DNA from: Lineus longissimus
Lineage: Eukaryota; Nemertea; Pilidiophora; Heteronemertea; Lineidae
Direction of reading: 5' to 3'
DNA: 64,000 nucleotides
Assembly (NCBI RefSeq): GCF_910592395.1
Contig: NC_088309.1
Coordinates: 27,096,599-27,160,598 of the forward strand
Position numbers and translations under genes: made by a program. The notes below the pieces were generated by a model. That model ran no database searches. It was not told the DNA's origin and saw only the letters and a program-made list of their open reading frames with translations. Below, piece by piece: positions 1-13,300 of this stretch. Numbering within the stretch: position 1 is the first letter of the stretch; each line of letters opens with the position of its first letter.

Positions 1-3000
1 AAGATTGCCTTTCTGGTATTAAGTTTATCTAGAAATCTCCACAGCTGCAGCAAGAGGTATGCTTTTCACCTATCTTAATGATGATCCTCATTATCAGAAT
101 CGCAAAACATCCCCAGCCGTCGAGTCCTGGCTTTACATTTGACTTTTACAATCTTCTGTATAGTTGGTTCGAGTTACACAAATCGCTTCAGGGTGATTTG
201 CTCCAATATCACAGGGAAGTTTGTATCTAAGAAAGAAAACATATCTTAATTGACTTTGCTGAGCATCGTCTGTCGTCCCTGGGGACACCAGCTGAAAGTA
301 CGATGAACTTTTGGTGCCAGCTTTAAAGGCCAGGTTGTTCCATATCTGACTTGTTTACCTCGGTTAGCGTGCCCGCCGCAAGGCGTTTAACTGAAAATTT
401 GAAGAAAAAATTTTTCTTCATTTTTTTCATTTAGCAAGCCTGCCACACTCAAAATCGCCGAAAACCGAGAAAAAAAAGAAAAAATTTTTTTTGTCATTTT
501 CACCGAAAACCAAGAAATTTTTTTTTATCCCGCCCGCCGCTGTTCAGGTCCATGAAACCTGCGTGCAAAATTTGACAACCAAATCACTGTGGAGTGAGAT
601 ATTGGTGAAAAAAAATCAATTTTAAAAAACGCTTGAAATGATATTATTTCTAATAATCAATAGTGAAAATGGTTATCTCGAGGCCAACCTCATCTTGGAA
701 TATTAGCCAGGCTGGTATGCTCTTGAGGAATCAATGATTGTATTTAAATTTGTTTGTATTTTCATAAGAAACCCGATTCCATAATAACATACTGTTAAAA
801 CAGGGAAAGGACCACTCAACTTGCATGACAAATCAATAAAAGAATCTAGGTTTTGTCTTTCATTATCTCTGCGTAGATAATCGGGAAGCCTGATAAGGTC
901 CGAGTGACCAGCGCTCCATCAGTACATTAGTATCGCCCTTCATCATCATACGTGGCACACCCTCTAATCTGACAGATCTGCCAATCTCAATGAGCTGTTG
1001 AGATCGTTGCGATGAGAAAGCTAGAGAAGTAGGAGGCGTGATAGGCTTGCTGAATGCAGTGAGATGTCATCGAAAACCATAGATAATGCTCATGCTCAAG
1101 TCCTCCCTTGAAAGTGGGCCACTCAGAGTAGTCAGTTGCAATGGTATGTTTGAATCTTCGGGTTCTGCAAATGTGACGCAAATTCATTTTTTGCCATTGT
1201 TGTATGATTGGCATTTGTTGCCAAAGCAACCATCCTGTCAGCAAGCAGCAATTAGATTTTTGATCGACTTTCCTCTCTCCCTGACATCAGCCAAGAGAGT
1301 CTTCCTCCTGCCAGCTTCCTCAAACAGTAAAGATCCAGCTCACGTAATCTACCTGAGATAATACTGGAGCGATGACCGGAAATTTGGTGACAACATCACA
1401 TGTACATGTTTAATTGGTTTAGTTTGTTCTCCTGCATCAATGAAGGAAATTGGTCCCAACTTGAGTGCGTTGCATCATTCTATCTAGGAGTGCGGAAAAA
1501 AAAACAAGTTGTTGGCAAATGCTATGTTTGAATGGGGCGCATCATCTCTTTTTTATGCAGTATTACAGTGAGTATGCACTGGTGAAGTAAGTGTCTTTGT
1601 GAGGCATCCTGTCCATGAAAGTCTTAGTCTTGTTCAGTTCAGGCTTTCATTCTATTCAAGTATTTTGCCCCCGAGAAACATATTTCTTGAATCAAGAACT
1701 GATACGATGTAGGGTTGCAGTTTTATGTTACACTTCCAGTTATAGCAGCTCACCAGCCTGTATTAGCATACTTAGATATGCTGTCAACTGTCTTGGACAG
1801 CCAATTTACGCCGTCATAAATGTCAGCGTAACAATTCGTTGATTACATTTTGATCTGCCGGCAATATGGCTGATGTGCAACCTTTTATCAAATCTGAAAA
1901 GGTCATATTTTGAGAATAAAGTAGCAATGGGCCACCTCGTGAGATGAGATACTTTCACCTCATTGGACGGATTCTCTGCAAACCATCCTGGGCACAGTAT
2001 TACGTGTTCTTGATGTGCCCTGTTTTGCTGACAGAGTGAACTGTTCACCTTGGGTAATTCTTGTTTGTTTTGCTTGAATTGCTGCTGGTTGGATTGGAGA
2101 AGGTTCAGCTCATTCCTTGACTGGTAGAATCAAACCTCTGATCAAAACCATTCATAGATGCCAGATTTCTTGCTTCTTAATAATAGTCATTGAAATTTGA
2201 TCTTTTGATTGACATTTTTAATCCAATGTAATCAATTAACTCTACTCCTGTCATCAGTATGTTGTCTGGGACATGAGATACTTGAAACAATTGTGACTGC
2301 ATGCCCCACTGGTTGCAGTCTGGTATAGATACACAAGATACAGAAAGATAACCACAGGTTCCCCAGCGGCATTTCATGCCCTTTAAACATTGCATGACGG
2401 TATTGATCGATTGCTTGTTTTTACATTCTCCAATGAACGTTTCTAATGGTTGAATGCATCCATTACGGAAACCACCATTATCCACTTTGACAACAAAACT
2501 GGAATTGCTAAAAACATCACAAGAAAGAAGCCGGCATGAGAAGAGATTTTGAAGACATGATACCAAAAATATCATCGTCGTCTGCCTCATTATGTGATGT
2601 CTGCCTGATTGTCAGCAGACGACTTGCACGTTTTTTTTGGCTCATTTGACATTTCCCATCGGTCTATTTTGATAGCAAGATAAAGAAAGTCAGAAACGGG
2701 AAACCGCCAGGACCAGAATTTTCATTCCCGTACAGGATATTGACATTTCCTTCCACAGCTCACAAACAAAGCTGTCGGATATGAGATTTAAGTGGCGTAT
2801 CATATCAATATAAACGCTATCTTAAAAAAATCTGACTGTATCGCTACATCCATCTTCAATGTAGGTGATTACTCGCTTGTTATCCGACATCATGTCACTT
2901 AAGGACGTCTGTTCAAAGACAATTTGCCAAGGATTACATCAATTGGTGAAAAATTGGTTTGTTGTCTGTCGTCTAATGTTTTTACAATACACAGAACCTT

Positions 3001-4275
3001 GATTTGACCATGCATTCTTGACACAGATGGATCACCTATTAGATCATATCACATACTCAATAAAGGCTCCCCTGCTTATTCAGTATTGGGAATAAGAAAC
3101 CTGGCCATTGCTTGCACTCATTGTCTGCAAGCCCCAGACGATAGAAATGAAGATTCCATTACAATCGATGTAGGGTTGCCGTCACCTGTAGTTCTAGTTT
3201 CGAAGCCGCTTCAGGCTATTCCTCAAGATCGGACCTGACGGATCATCTCTATTGAGATTCTATCCAGAATGATGAATATCAAGGGTGATGTTATCAAGAC
3301 GCATATCTGAGTCTCCATGAGATAGTCGCAATATGCTCAGAGGTTTTTTTGGGGCAAATCATGCGGATATGAAACAATGGATGGTCTTTGGCTGTTTCTT
3401 GTAGCATTTCCATGGTTTCCGTTATCTTTTTTCCTCCATCTGTAGTTTGATTCTTGATGGGAGAGAGTTAATATGATGTGTATTGTTAGATATTATTGAG
3501 GAGTGTCCGGCAGCTAACTAATTGGCAAAGATTTGATATTGAGTGTAGGCTTGGCTAGGTTCAGTCTTATTTTCTGAAATCAATTTTACCAATGGTTGTC
3601 TGTGGCAAGCAACAGATGGTTGAGTAACACTACAGATGTACCGATACAGAAAAATGATCTTTTAGTGAAAAAAACTGCTTCATTTCCTCTGCACCCAGTG
3701 AAGGATAGACATACATCAGACAAGGAATCAATGAAATAAAGCATCACAGCTCCAGGGTTTTGTGATCATGTTTGTTGTTCAGTGGTTGCTCATCTCCCTC
3801 AAGAGTGTCAACTTTAGGCTACCATCGACATTTGGCCATTGCAACTCGGTGTGAGAGTATAACACATGGTGAGCTACTTGAATGGATATACTGGTGAATT
3901 ATTGACTAATCCAATTCAAAACAAAAAAAACAGCAAATTCATCGAATGGAGCATCTACAATACCACTGGAAATGACAACTTGGGTTAAACTTTATTCAAC
4001 AGGAACTGCTCTTGTAACGTAGTTGTTGATATACATTTAGCCATTTGAATCCAGATCTGAAATGCCTCCTAAATAGGGAACTATTTCAGTAGAACTACCG
4101 TTCCTGTGTTGAGGTAAAGGACGAAGGCAGAATAGGATTGTTTTACTAGATTGAATGGATATTTCTTCTGTATTGGATGATTTTGCTTGTCTACTGGCAA
4201 CGGAGTCATTTTAAGCGAAGCTCAGAATGTGATGGACTTTGGATTACAACCTCAGAATGGATTAGATGAGCCATT
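1..4275. other. 5' flank or intron of RIMBP gene, no supported exon
   Basis: I looked on both strands for coding stretches bounded by splice signals and found none that I can support before the ATG at 4276. The stretch contains AT-rich runs, including A/T homopolymer blocks around 405-530. It also has several open frames of 60-137 codons with no splice context and no resemblance to known families. It may hold the promoter, or further upstream coiled-coil exons may lie outside the window, because vertebrate TSPOAP1 has a much longer N terminus. Confidence 0.5.
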
Positions 4276-4380
4276 ATGGATGGCGGGTGCTGTCCCACCC
4301 AATACGTCATCAGCATGCACATGGAACTACTCAAAGTGCTCAATAACTTCTGGTGCCAATTTCTCGATCTCAAGTACAAG
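4276..4380 (+). CDS. Putative first coding exon of RIMBP
   Basis: An open stretch of 35 codons starts at an ATG with A at -3 and G at +4 and runs to AAG followed by a gtaaat donor. An in-frame TGA lies nine bases before the ATG (4267-4269), so this is either a true start or a cryptic exon. The encoded end ([20 protein letters not shown]) reads as amphipathic helix and joins in phase 0 to the coiled-coil exon at 6282. Vertebrate TSPOAP1 has far more sequence before the matching helix, so this could be the start of a short isoform, with a longer form starting outside the window. Confidence 0.5.
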
Positions 4381-7300
4381 GTAAATATGGCTTGGCGATT
4401 AGATGATTTCACCCTCTCCTATTAATACCTTGAAGGATATTTATCGCATGGGGCGGTCAGCAACCCTAAGGGATTGGCTCCCTACTTGAGCATCTAAAGA
4501 ACATGAAATAGAAATGTCTTCAGCATCCTTGACCTGCAAGTGATAATCTTGGTCAACATCATTTCCACGAAGCCTGATTTTGGCTTCTCTACTGTCTCAA
4601 AGTCTAGTGTAAAGTTATCCCTTTCAAATTCTTCTCAATTTTTTCAGTGCTGTCAGAAGTTTTCAGGGTGCTACCTTTTTGTTTGTGACTGTACACTCTG
4701 AGTGTTTTATGTAATGTTTACCAAGACCTACCCTTGCCTATCCCTTGTGGAGTCACCATACTAATTGCTGTTTGGTCTCTGTGGCTGTATACATGTAGGT
4801 TGTATGTCAGAAGTTGCTGTTGATTGTTCTGTATTTCTAAAGCTTCTGTGGGCTGATCAAACTTGAATGTCAGCAAGATGGAAGTCACTTTGAACCACAG
4901 CCGTGGTCTTGGTGATCATTGTGCAGTTGTCACTGTGCTTATGAATAGGAAAGAAATTGAAGGCTGAAGACAGCGCTATAACCCATTCCATTAGTCGCAT
5001 CCTCTGTAAAAATCACCATGATATCTTTAAAATGAGCTCACTGTGGGAAGATTTTCCTCTGTTCCATTCTATTTGCCAGCCTACTGTATGAATTCTCTCC
5101 GGCAATGATATCTTCAACAGCCGCTTGAGGCTATAATTGTTTCCAATTGATCCTATCATTCTTGTTGTGGTAATTGAAAATTATGCCAAGAATAGCATAT
5201 GACGTCAACATGGAATAACCTGTCATCTTGATGGTCAAATTGACATCCGATATCTGTCATTGACACAAAGCTCACTTTGACATCATAGTAAGATTCATAT
5301 TGAGATTCATCTAGACTACACTTTGTTGTTGACTTCAGCATGTTGGACTGCTGGTCTAATTGAAAGTGATATGTCGCCACACAATTCCATTACCCATTTC
5401 ATGTGAGGTTGGCATGCACAGTTCCCTCAAGTTTGTCTCTAAACACCCGTTAACGGTAGCCAAGTTTTCCAAGCTGCTGTCACCATACACCCATTCTCTT
5501 ATTATGATACAAATTATCCTCATTGTCACTGTCAAGGTTGCTATGTTTACCAGCAAGATAACAAGTTAGCAGGGAATGTTGCCAGTTGACCTGGCTCTAA
5601 AAGGCCCAATTTGATTCTGGCAAATGACAGTCTTCACTGACAAGTCGCCTCCTTTCTTCACAGTTTATGTCCAGAATAGACGCGTGTTCGGTGTTTGTCA
5701 AGATTGTTGGCAGAAATTAGCATTAATGGTTCAGATTATAGTATTTCTGTAAGCTCAGCTGAAGATTACTCTGCCATCACTACTCAGTCTATGTTCCTTT
5801 CAGTTGAGCTGATTGCATCCCAATGGTGCTGCAAAGCTGAGGACTTGATCAATGCAACTCTTTTTCATCTACCCTGAAATACTCCAATGATTCATTGATA
5901 AATTTATCTTCCTTCATTGAATCCCTTTCTTGAATCAACGTGGCATGTTTAATAATGACAATAATTTTATATCATCAATCGCGACAATGAATTGCCTGCA
6001 ATAGTCAATGCAATGGTGTTTGTTGTTCGTCTGACTTCAAATAGAATTATGGTTTGGAAAAGATAAACTCCGATTTGTTCTTGCCGGAGTGATTTGTCGA
6101 TTCAATTCATAAAGGACGAGTATTTCTTCCATCTCACGTCAGGTAGAAATGTTTTCGCTTCCGTCGTGTAATCACTTGATAAATCTCTAGATGATTCCCA
6201 TTCAGTTCTAAGCGTTCAGGAGTCGCCAAGCATCTGAAAGGGTTGTTGCCAAGTGTACTAAAGCCTTCTTTTGTCTTGCAGGTAAATGAAGAGTGCCAAC
6301 AACTGCGCGGGACACTCCACCAGGTTGAGGGCGAGAGCCAGGCTGCTAAGAAGGAAGTCAAAACACTGAAGGACAAAGTCATCAACCTGGAGACGTTACT
6401 GCAGGTAGGCTCTCTCAATAGTCGAGCCACATTACCAGTTTCCACAAATGATTGGATAAACCATAGACGTGCTGTAAATTGTGAGAGAAGTGAACATGTG
6501 TGCAGAATTTGAGTATTTATCAATTGCATCATAGTCATCACATGTTCAGCAAAACTAGTGCAAGCCGTTCAGGTTCAGGCCAGTAATAATGATGATAATT
6601 ATGACCTCCATACCGGGCCGTGACTTGTAATCATACACTCCAAGAACAATTTTGGTTAATAATCTATCATTAACAGTTATATGTACACAATTTCTGTAGT
6701 AGTTACAATGAATTTGTCAATCCTATGTGCTTTATATACTGGTTGATGACTTGTCATTGAAGCAGAAAATGTGGCATACTAGAGCTGGAGTCAATCAGAA
6801 TCCAAAGTGATTTATTTAGGAAATTTTGGGAAATTCTAATTCTTGAAGCCTTAGTTATTAGAGGATTAAGCTTGGGATATGCCTTTAAAGTCCTAGGGGA
6901 GCTAATACTGTAGCACAATGAGTTTGATGTTCCGTCCGAAAAACATATTTAGGAAGAAAAAGAAGGTCAAAGTATCTTCGGCTGCCCCAGTGAAGGTGGG
7001 TAAAAGCAATGTGAGTAACCAAATCAGCGTCATCATCATCATCATCATCATCATCATCGACATTGACATCAACATCATCATCATCATCATCATCATCATT
7101 GACATCAACATCATCATCGACATCATCATTCTTGCATGTGCTTTGATTTCAGAACCTGCGCGAGGCCGCTGAGCAGCGGAAGGCGCTTGAGAACGACCAC
7201 CAGGCGGCTCTGGATAGTCTCCAAAAGAGGCAGGAGGAAGTGAAGAAATTATATAAGGTGATCTTAAAGTTAAACTTGAGTAGAGCTATGGTTTAGTGTT

Positions 7301-10300
7301 TCTGTCGACTGAAGGCATCTTAGAGAGTTGTCAGTTCTATAACATCATGAAGGTCCTGCCAAGTACTAAAGTCGAAGCCATGAGGAGACGACTTGCATGT
7401 AGTCAATCATTGTGCTATGAACAGGTATTGTGATGTTGTTGATGGCAATGACTCTCTTGGAAGCAGCTAAGTGCATCTCCTTTTGCACAATGAGTGGTGT
7501 GACCTTCTTGAGCTTTTCACTGAAACCAAACATCCTTCTGTGGTATGTCTCTCGATCAAACGTCAAGAAATATCAGGCTACAGAGATGGCCAGTTCCTGT
7601 CTCTAAATCATTTGGGTAATACACTCCTTTATTGGAAATCTCTGCAATTACTCCAGCAAATTGTTTTCATGAGCACGAGGGATTACTGTGGTCAACTTTC
7701 GCTGACAACAACAATCATCTCGCTGTGGCTGCCTCCGGCTACAATTTATTGCCAATCTGTGCCGCAGACTTTGTTTCAATATGCATGCAGTTCTACGTCA
7801 AATACATTATACTGTTTGAAAATTTCATAAAAGGATGTTTGATTTTGACATATTTTCCTTTCGTTTTGTAGGTCCATGATGAAACGAAAAAGGAACATTC
7901 TGAAACAGTGGATAACCTTAAGGTAAGTCAGGGAAAACTAAGTTTCTGATGAATAACATAGGGCCGGGGGGGGGGGATATTTGCCTTTTTCCCACCTCCT
8001 GCTGAAATTTGCAATATTTGATCCAACCACTGTAGCTTGTTGAGTAACACTCACATATGTATGAAATCAACATTTCACACCTTTGATTAGGACTCAGTTG
8101 TATATATATTAGAAAATTATCACTCCCTGGGTTGTGTTTGTTTGGGGTCATGGCAACCCCGTCCATGGGGTATCTACATCTAACATAAAGAACATTCTAG
8201 GATTTCGCCTCCAGTCTTTCAAGATGGAGTCAATGGACGAAGCAGAACTCCTTGCGACATTCGAAGATATAACGCACTTCTTCTTTTTCAAGATCAAACT
8301 GCACGATTTAGAACAGAAATGTAAACTGCAGGAGCTCAAGCATCAGGAGCTCCTCCTGGAGTTAGAGGGTCTGAAGAAGGATGCACTTCATCGGTGCAAA
8401 TCAACGAGTTCTATCGAAGTTCAGACAGACGAGGTCATTACGCAACCACCGAGGATATCTGTCAGTGTGGGATCTAGTCCTATTAGGAAAGGTAAATCAA
8501 ACAATAATGGCAAGTTTGTTCTCAGTTTCAAAAGTTGTGACACCAGTTGACCACCGAGGATACCTGTTAGGCGAGACTTTTTTTATACCTTGGTTAACTG
8601 AAAATGTGAACGAAAATACTGCTGTGATCAAGTTTGTTCTCAGTTTCAAAAGTTGTGACACCAGTTGACCACTACTACATTCCTTGTTTACCCGCCCATA
8701 TTCTTTGTACAGAATTCGATGCGACCTGGGACATATCAAGCATCTATTCTGAGCGGTCTCACAAAGTAGATATAGACCACCCCACAGAGTCAACCAAATC
8801 CTTGGACACGGGTAAGATGTGTTGAAAATGGCCTGTCGTTACTGTGTGTGTTTTGTCCTGCTTCCCATACATGTATGTGTTAGTTGTTGAATGCTGCATT
8901 GTTTGGGGAGACATGCACTTTTTAATATCACATCTTTCTATCATCAATAAATCAATCCTACTTAACATTTCTCAAACTTTTTTCAGTGCAAGCTTTATTA
9001 ACAAAATGCACACCACTCACTCAGTTTGCTGTATAGAGCCTGTGCAAATGACATCATAGCAGAAAAACTTCCCATCTTGATTTGGAAATTGACGTCTAAT
9101 GAGCACTTTTCATGCTGGGTTGTACTGTAATGACATGTCCAGTGATTTTGTCCTATGACATGAACCTCCTTCAGTGTTGTAACCTGGTAGCGTATGTGTT
9201 ATTTGGGATGAGTAAATCACTGGTACTCGAGTTTGTCTCCTTCTATTCAAAACCTGCATGCATGCCAACTTCACACGTTTAGCCTGTAGATCCTAGTGTA
9301 ATATAGCATAGTCTCACCCTACCCCAAACCTCTGTGTTAGTGTAGTTGCCATAGCGACATATTTCACAACTTGTAACTTGAAAGCTTGCGAGGTATCTTT
9401 CATGATTATCAACTTTTTCCCCGGTGTACAGAAGGTCCACCCTCCCCATGGCGTTGATTGGAGTTCCATTTTATCGACTGAGCACTTCAGTGACTGTCCA
9501 TTTTTAGTGCATCCATGAACAAGCCCTCTCTCCCCTTCCTTGAAGAAGTCCTTCTGTATGCTTGAGAAAATGTCTATATTTATGGAGCACCTGTGATTAA
9601 ATGATCACAAAACCTGAAGAAAACACCAATAACATGTGATTGAAATTAAGTCAAATTAAAGAAATTGTCAGTTCTTATGTAGTGCTTTATACTGTGCCAG
9701 CACTGTCTCAAAGCACAACTTGGTTTGACAAAGAATCAGATGTTTTTCTGAAAGACCGCATGATTGTTTTAGATTGATTTGTTTCAGTGCTGATTTGGCA
9801 TGTCCAATTATTGGCTCATGTTTTCATTTTTTCAAATTTGACCAGCATGTTTTTCATCATCCTGCTCGAGCCTTCATTCCTGGTAGCCTGATGATATGAA
9901 TGACACAAAATCAATGTGAAACTGTATGGGCTTTTCAAAAAAAATATTTGACCAAGAATAGATAGACTCATCTTTATCAGTTCTTGATGCAAACAATTTC
10001 TTGAAATGTTTACGCTGTAACTCTAGCAAGCCCTATTTGACATGGGTCATATCATGATGATGCCATTGCCAGTAAGCTAGCGTAGAAGCAACATTTCTGA
10101 GAAAAAAAACATATTCCCTTCAAGAAAATATAAGCCATAATCTGCTACATATACAAATATTCCTTTCTAACACACTCAAATTCCTACAAATCGTACAAGA
10201 CGTGTATTAAAGCAAAATAGAAGCTTGTGAACTTGCTTTCAACTGTGAGACCAAAAGGTTATGTTACTATACGCTTCCAATATTCAGTTTTATCATTCCA

Positions 10301-13300
10301 AAATCCTCCCAAATATTGGTTAGCAAAGTTGGCATGCATGTCTTTCAGGTTTTGTAGACGGAGATGATGAAAATGAGGTGTTTGATGACCTTGAACTTAA
10401 GGCCATCGCTAAAAAGATACGAGCGTTATCGATGTCTGACGATGAGGAGAGTCCACCTTCGCCAGGTATGAATTGTAAATGGGATATTGTGGCTTTGACA
10501 TGGTTCTCTTTCGTCTTCCAAAAAAATTGATGCTAAAAATCGGAATGTGACCTTTGGCGATTGGAACATGTCACATTGTGCTTCAGACACTGATTATTAT
10601 GATGACACTGATTATTAGATCATCCTTGGAGGAGTGGCAAGTCGCCTTCAAGTTCACAGCACTGGTTCCATCGTTGTATTGGGCTGATGCTAATCTGTAG
10701 ATGCTGTACATATGCTCAAATATAACAACAAAATATGCATCAAGTAATGTTCTTGATTCCATCGTTTCTTCTCTCAGCTAATCACTAGTAAGTAGAGATG
10801 CCCACTCACCTAGGATTGCATAAGTAGAAGGCCCTAATTTCAACTCACAGGACGCTAACAAATTCAGTCTTGATAGGACTGTTAAGCATTAGAATAAGTG
10901 GAAATAAGACCCCTTTTCAAGATTCTCTTGTTGTTCTATTTCCAGAAAAAGCTGTCAAATTGAAGCCGTTGATATGTAAATCAGTGACAAGTAAAAAAGG
11001 AATGGTAAGTCAGAGAGATATTGGAAGGATAAGTAGCAGTAGGCTACTGCCCTGGGAATTAGTCCCTATATTGGGATGTGTTGGGCATAGGGATGACTCT
11101 TGCCTTGGTTCTCACTACTCATTACAGTCACATAGGTCACAGAGATGATGAAGTTGTGCACTATCTCTCCTTATCCATTGCATCAGTCTGTGTTGGAAAC
11201 GCACAGTTTGAGCAAAAGTTTGCTGGAAACCGAAGTCACCAAGTAAGAACTTCATTTGCAGCAATCCAGTCCAGTCTAGAAATAGACTATCGGGCAAATG
11301 CAGTGATAACGAGGGCACTTTGCCAATCCTACAGACACACACATACTGTTTCATAGGTAAATAAACTCTGATCAATTTCAGGACAAGTCGGCCATCACCC
11401 AGTACCTGAAGAAGAGCCAGTTGGAGGTGTTCGTGGCCAAGTATAGTTACGACCCGGTGGCATACTCACCCAATGAATGCCCAGAGACGGAGTTGTCACT
11501 TAACGCCGGTGATTACGTCATGGTGACTGGCATCATGGATGAAGACGGCTTCTTCGAGGGGGAGCTGATGGATGGCAGAAGGGGATTAGTTCCATCAAAC
11601 TTTGTCGAAAAGGTGCCAGGTATGTAGGAAGTATCAGACCTTTTCAAATTGTCTATTCTCTGTACTTCTGTCATCTGTCACACGTAACTTGACCATACAA
11701 GTCAAGTCCTACCTTTTCTCCTCATTTCAGAGTCCGATTTGGATGACTTTCACGCCACGCTTGCCCTTGGTGGCAAGTCAGAAGACACGAGTAGTGTGGG
11801 GAGTAGTATTCAGCATGATCTGGACTTCAATAGTAGTGACGAATCAGAGAAAGTGGCCACTGAGCTTCCGGGTAAGATTTTCTAAACAATTTATATGCGA
11901 AAGATGCATGGCAGCTATCTTGATACTGTGAATCCCTAGATTTTCATACCATCTTTTACGATTTGCTGTCTAACCCAAGGTAGCTGCCATGTACTTTACA
12001 CTGACACTTCTAATGTTTATTTAAGGAAAGTTGGATTTTCTTATTCATAGATCCCCAATATCATTATATAAGCGCAACTTTCTGTGCCTGTGCTTGCAAG
12101 GGAGTGGTGTTCAGAGTTTCAGTTTATGGAACGATGCTAACCTTTTCATTTTATGTTCATAATTATCGTTTTTCTTGTGTTAAACTTGTTTCATCTAATC
12201 TTCATAACCAGGTCACTGCCAAAACCAGAACGTGCTTTTAAAATTACGCCCACCATCGCTCTTGAAATTCTGTAAATATATCTCGATGAGTATTCTGGCA
12301 TGGTCTTTGGGTCAGGCATGGAAAAACTGAAGCCAGTACAAGTGAAGAGAATATATTGAATGGGCTGACATGAATGCCTTGGTTTTCGTCTTGTTTCTCT
12401 CATTATCTTGGAGAATTTGCAAGGTTTCTTATGAAAACCTTTTTTTCATGTTCCAATCCATCTTTGGTTGTGGTGTTTTCACATGGAGATTGTCATATGA
12501 TAGCGGTTTTGACTCTCATGTTGGTTTTGGAAGCACCTCATCTTATTCATGGCTGTTGTTACATACCTCATCTGTTTAACCAATGAAGGACTAAAGGATG
12601 TTTACCCACTTGGAATAGGACTACCTGCATCCTTCAGTTCTTGTTGGTTATTGTCATAAGGTGAAGGTTAACTCCTCTTTAACAACTAACTCTGGTTACA
12701 GAAGATCTAGCACGCGTTCGTAAACTTAGCGAGCACCTGAGCGACCTTGAGGACATTGAGGAAGTGGACGAGGAAACTCTGCAGCCCAGATCGGCTGTTA
12801 AGATTAGAGCTAGTGCCTTATCAGACCTTACCTCACATAAAAGTAAGTGATAGTCTGCAGCCCATAGTGATAAGTTTCAGCCCATACATGCCAGAAGATC
12901 AGCGCTGCCATTGCGGTAATGATATAAGGTCAGATATCAGTCAGATAGTCAACCTATGTTTTCTTAACCATCTAACCAGAGAGGATAATGTTGAGTATTT
13001 GGACCTGGGGTTTGGTAGGTCTTTGATTGATTATCTGCAGGCTGTTGGGATTGCTTGTTTCATTTTTACTGGTCTCTCTTGTGGTATTGGGTTTCTCTTA
13101 CCTTGCATAGCATGCTCGAACAATCATTTCTCGTGTCTTTAAATAAGGATGGTAAATCTCTGTAGTACGAAAAATGTTGGGGTAGAACACATTGTAAGCT
13201 TTGTTATGATAGGGTCTTGATGCAGCAATAATTTTCCTTAAAAGTGCCTGAGACATGTGAGATGGTAGCTCACAATATGCAAAAGAATGTCATGTATGAC

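Noticed and set aside
6902-7172. Open frames rich in Ile or Met
   Set aside because: Translation of the CAT/ATC microsatellite.
7918-8166. Minus-strand 82-codon open frame near a G-run
   Set aside because: No splice or homology support; it overlaps RIMBP intron sequence containing a poly-G stretch at about 7967-7975.
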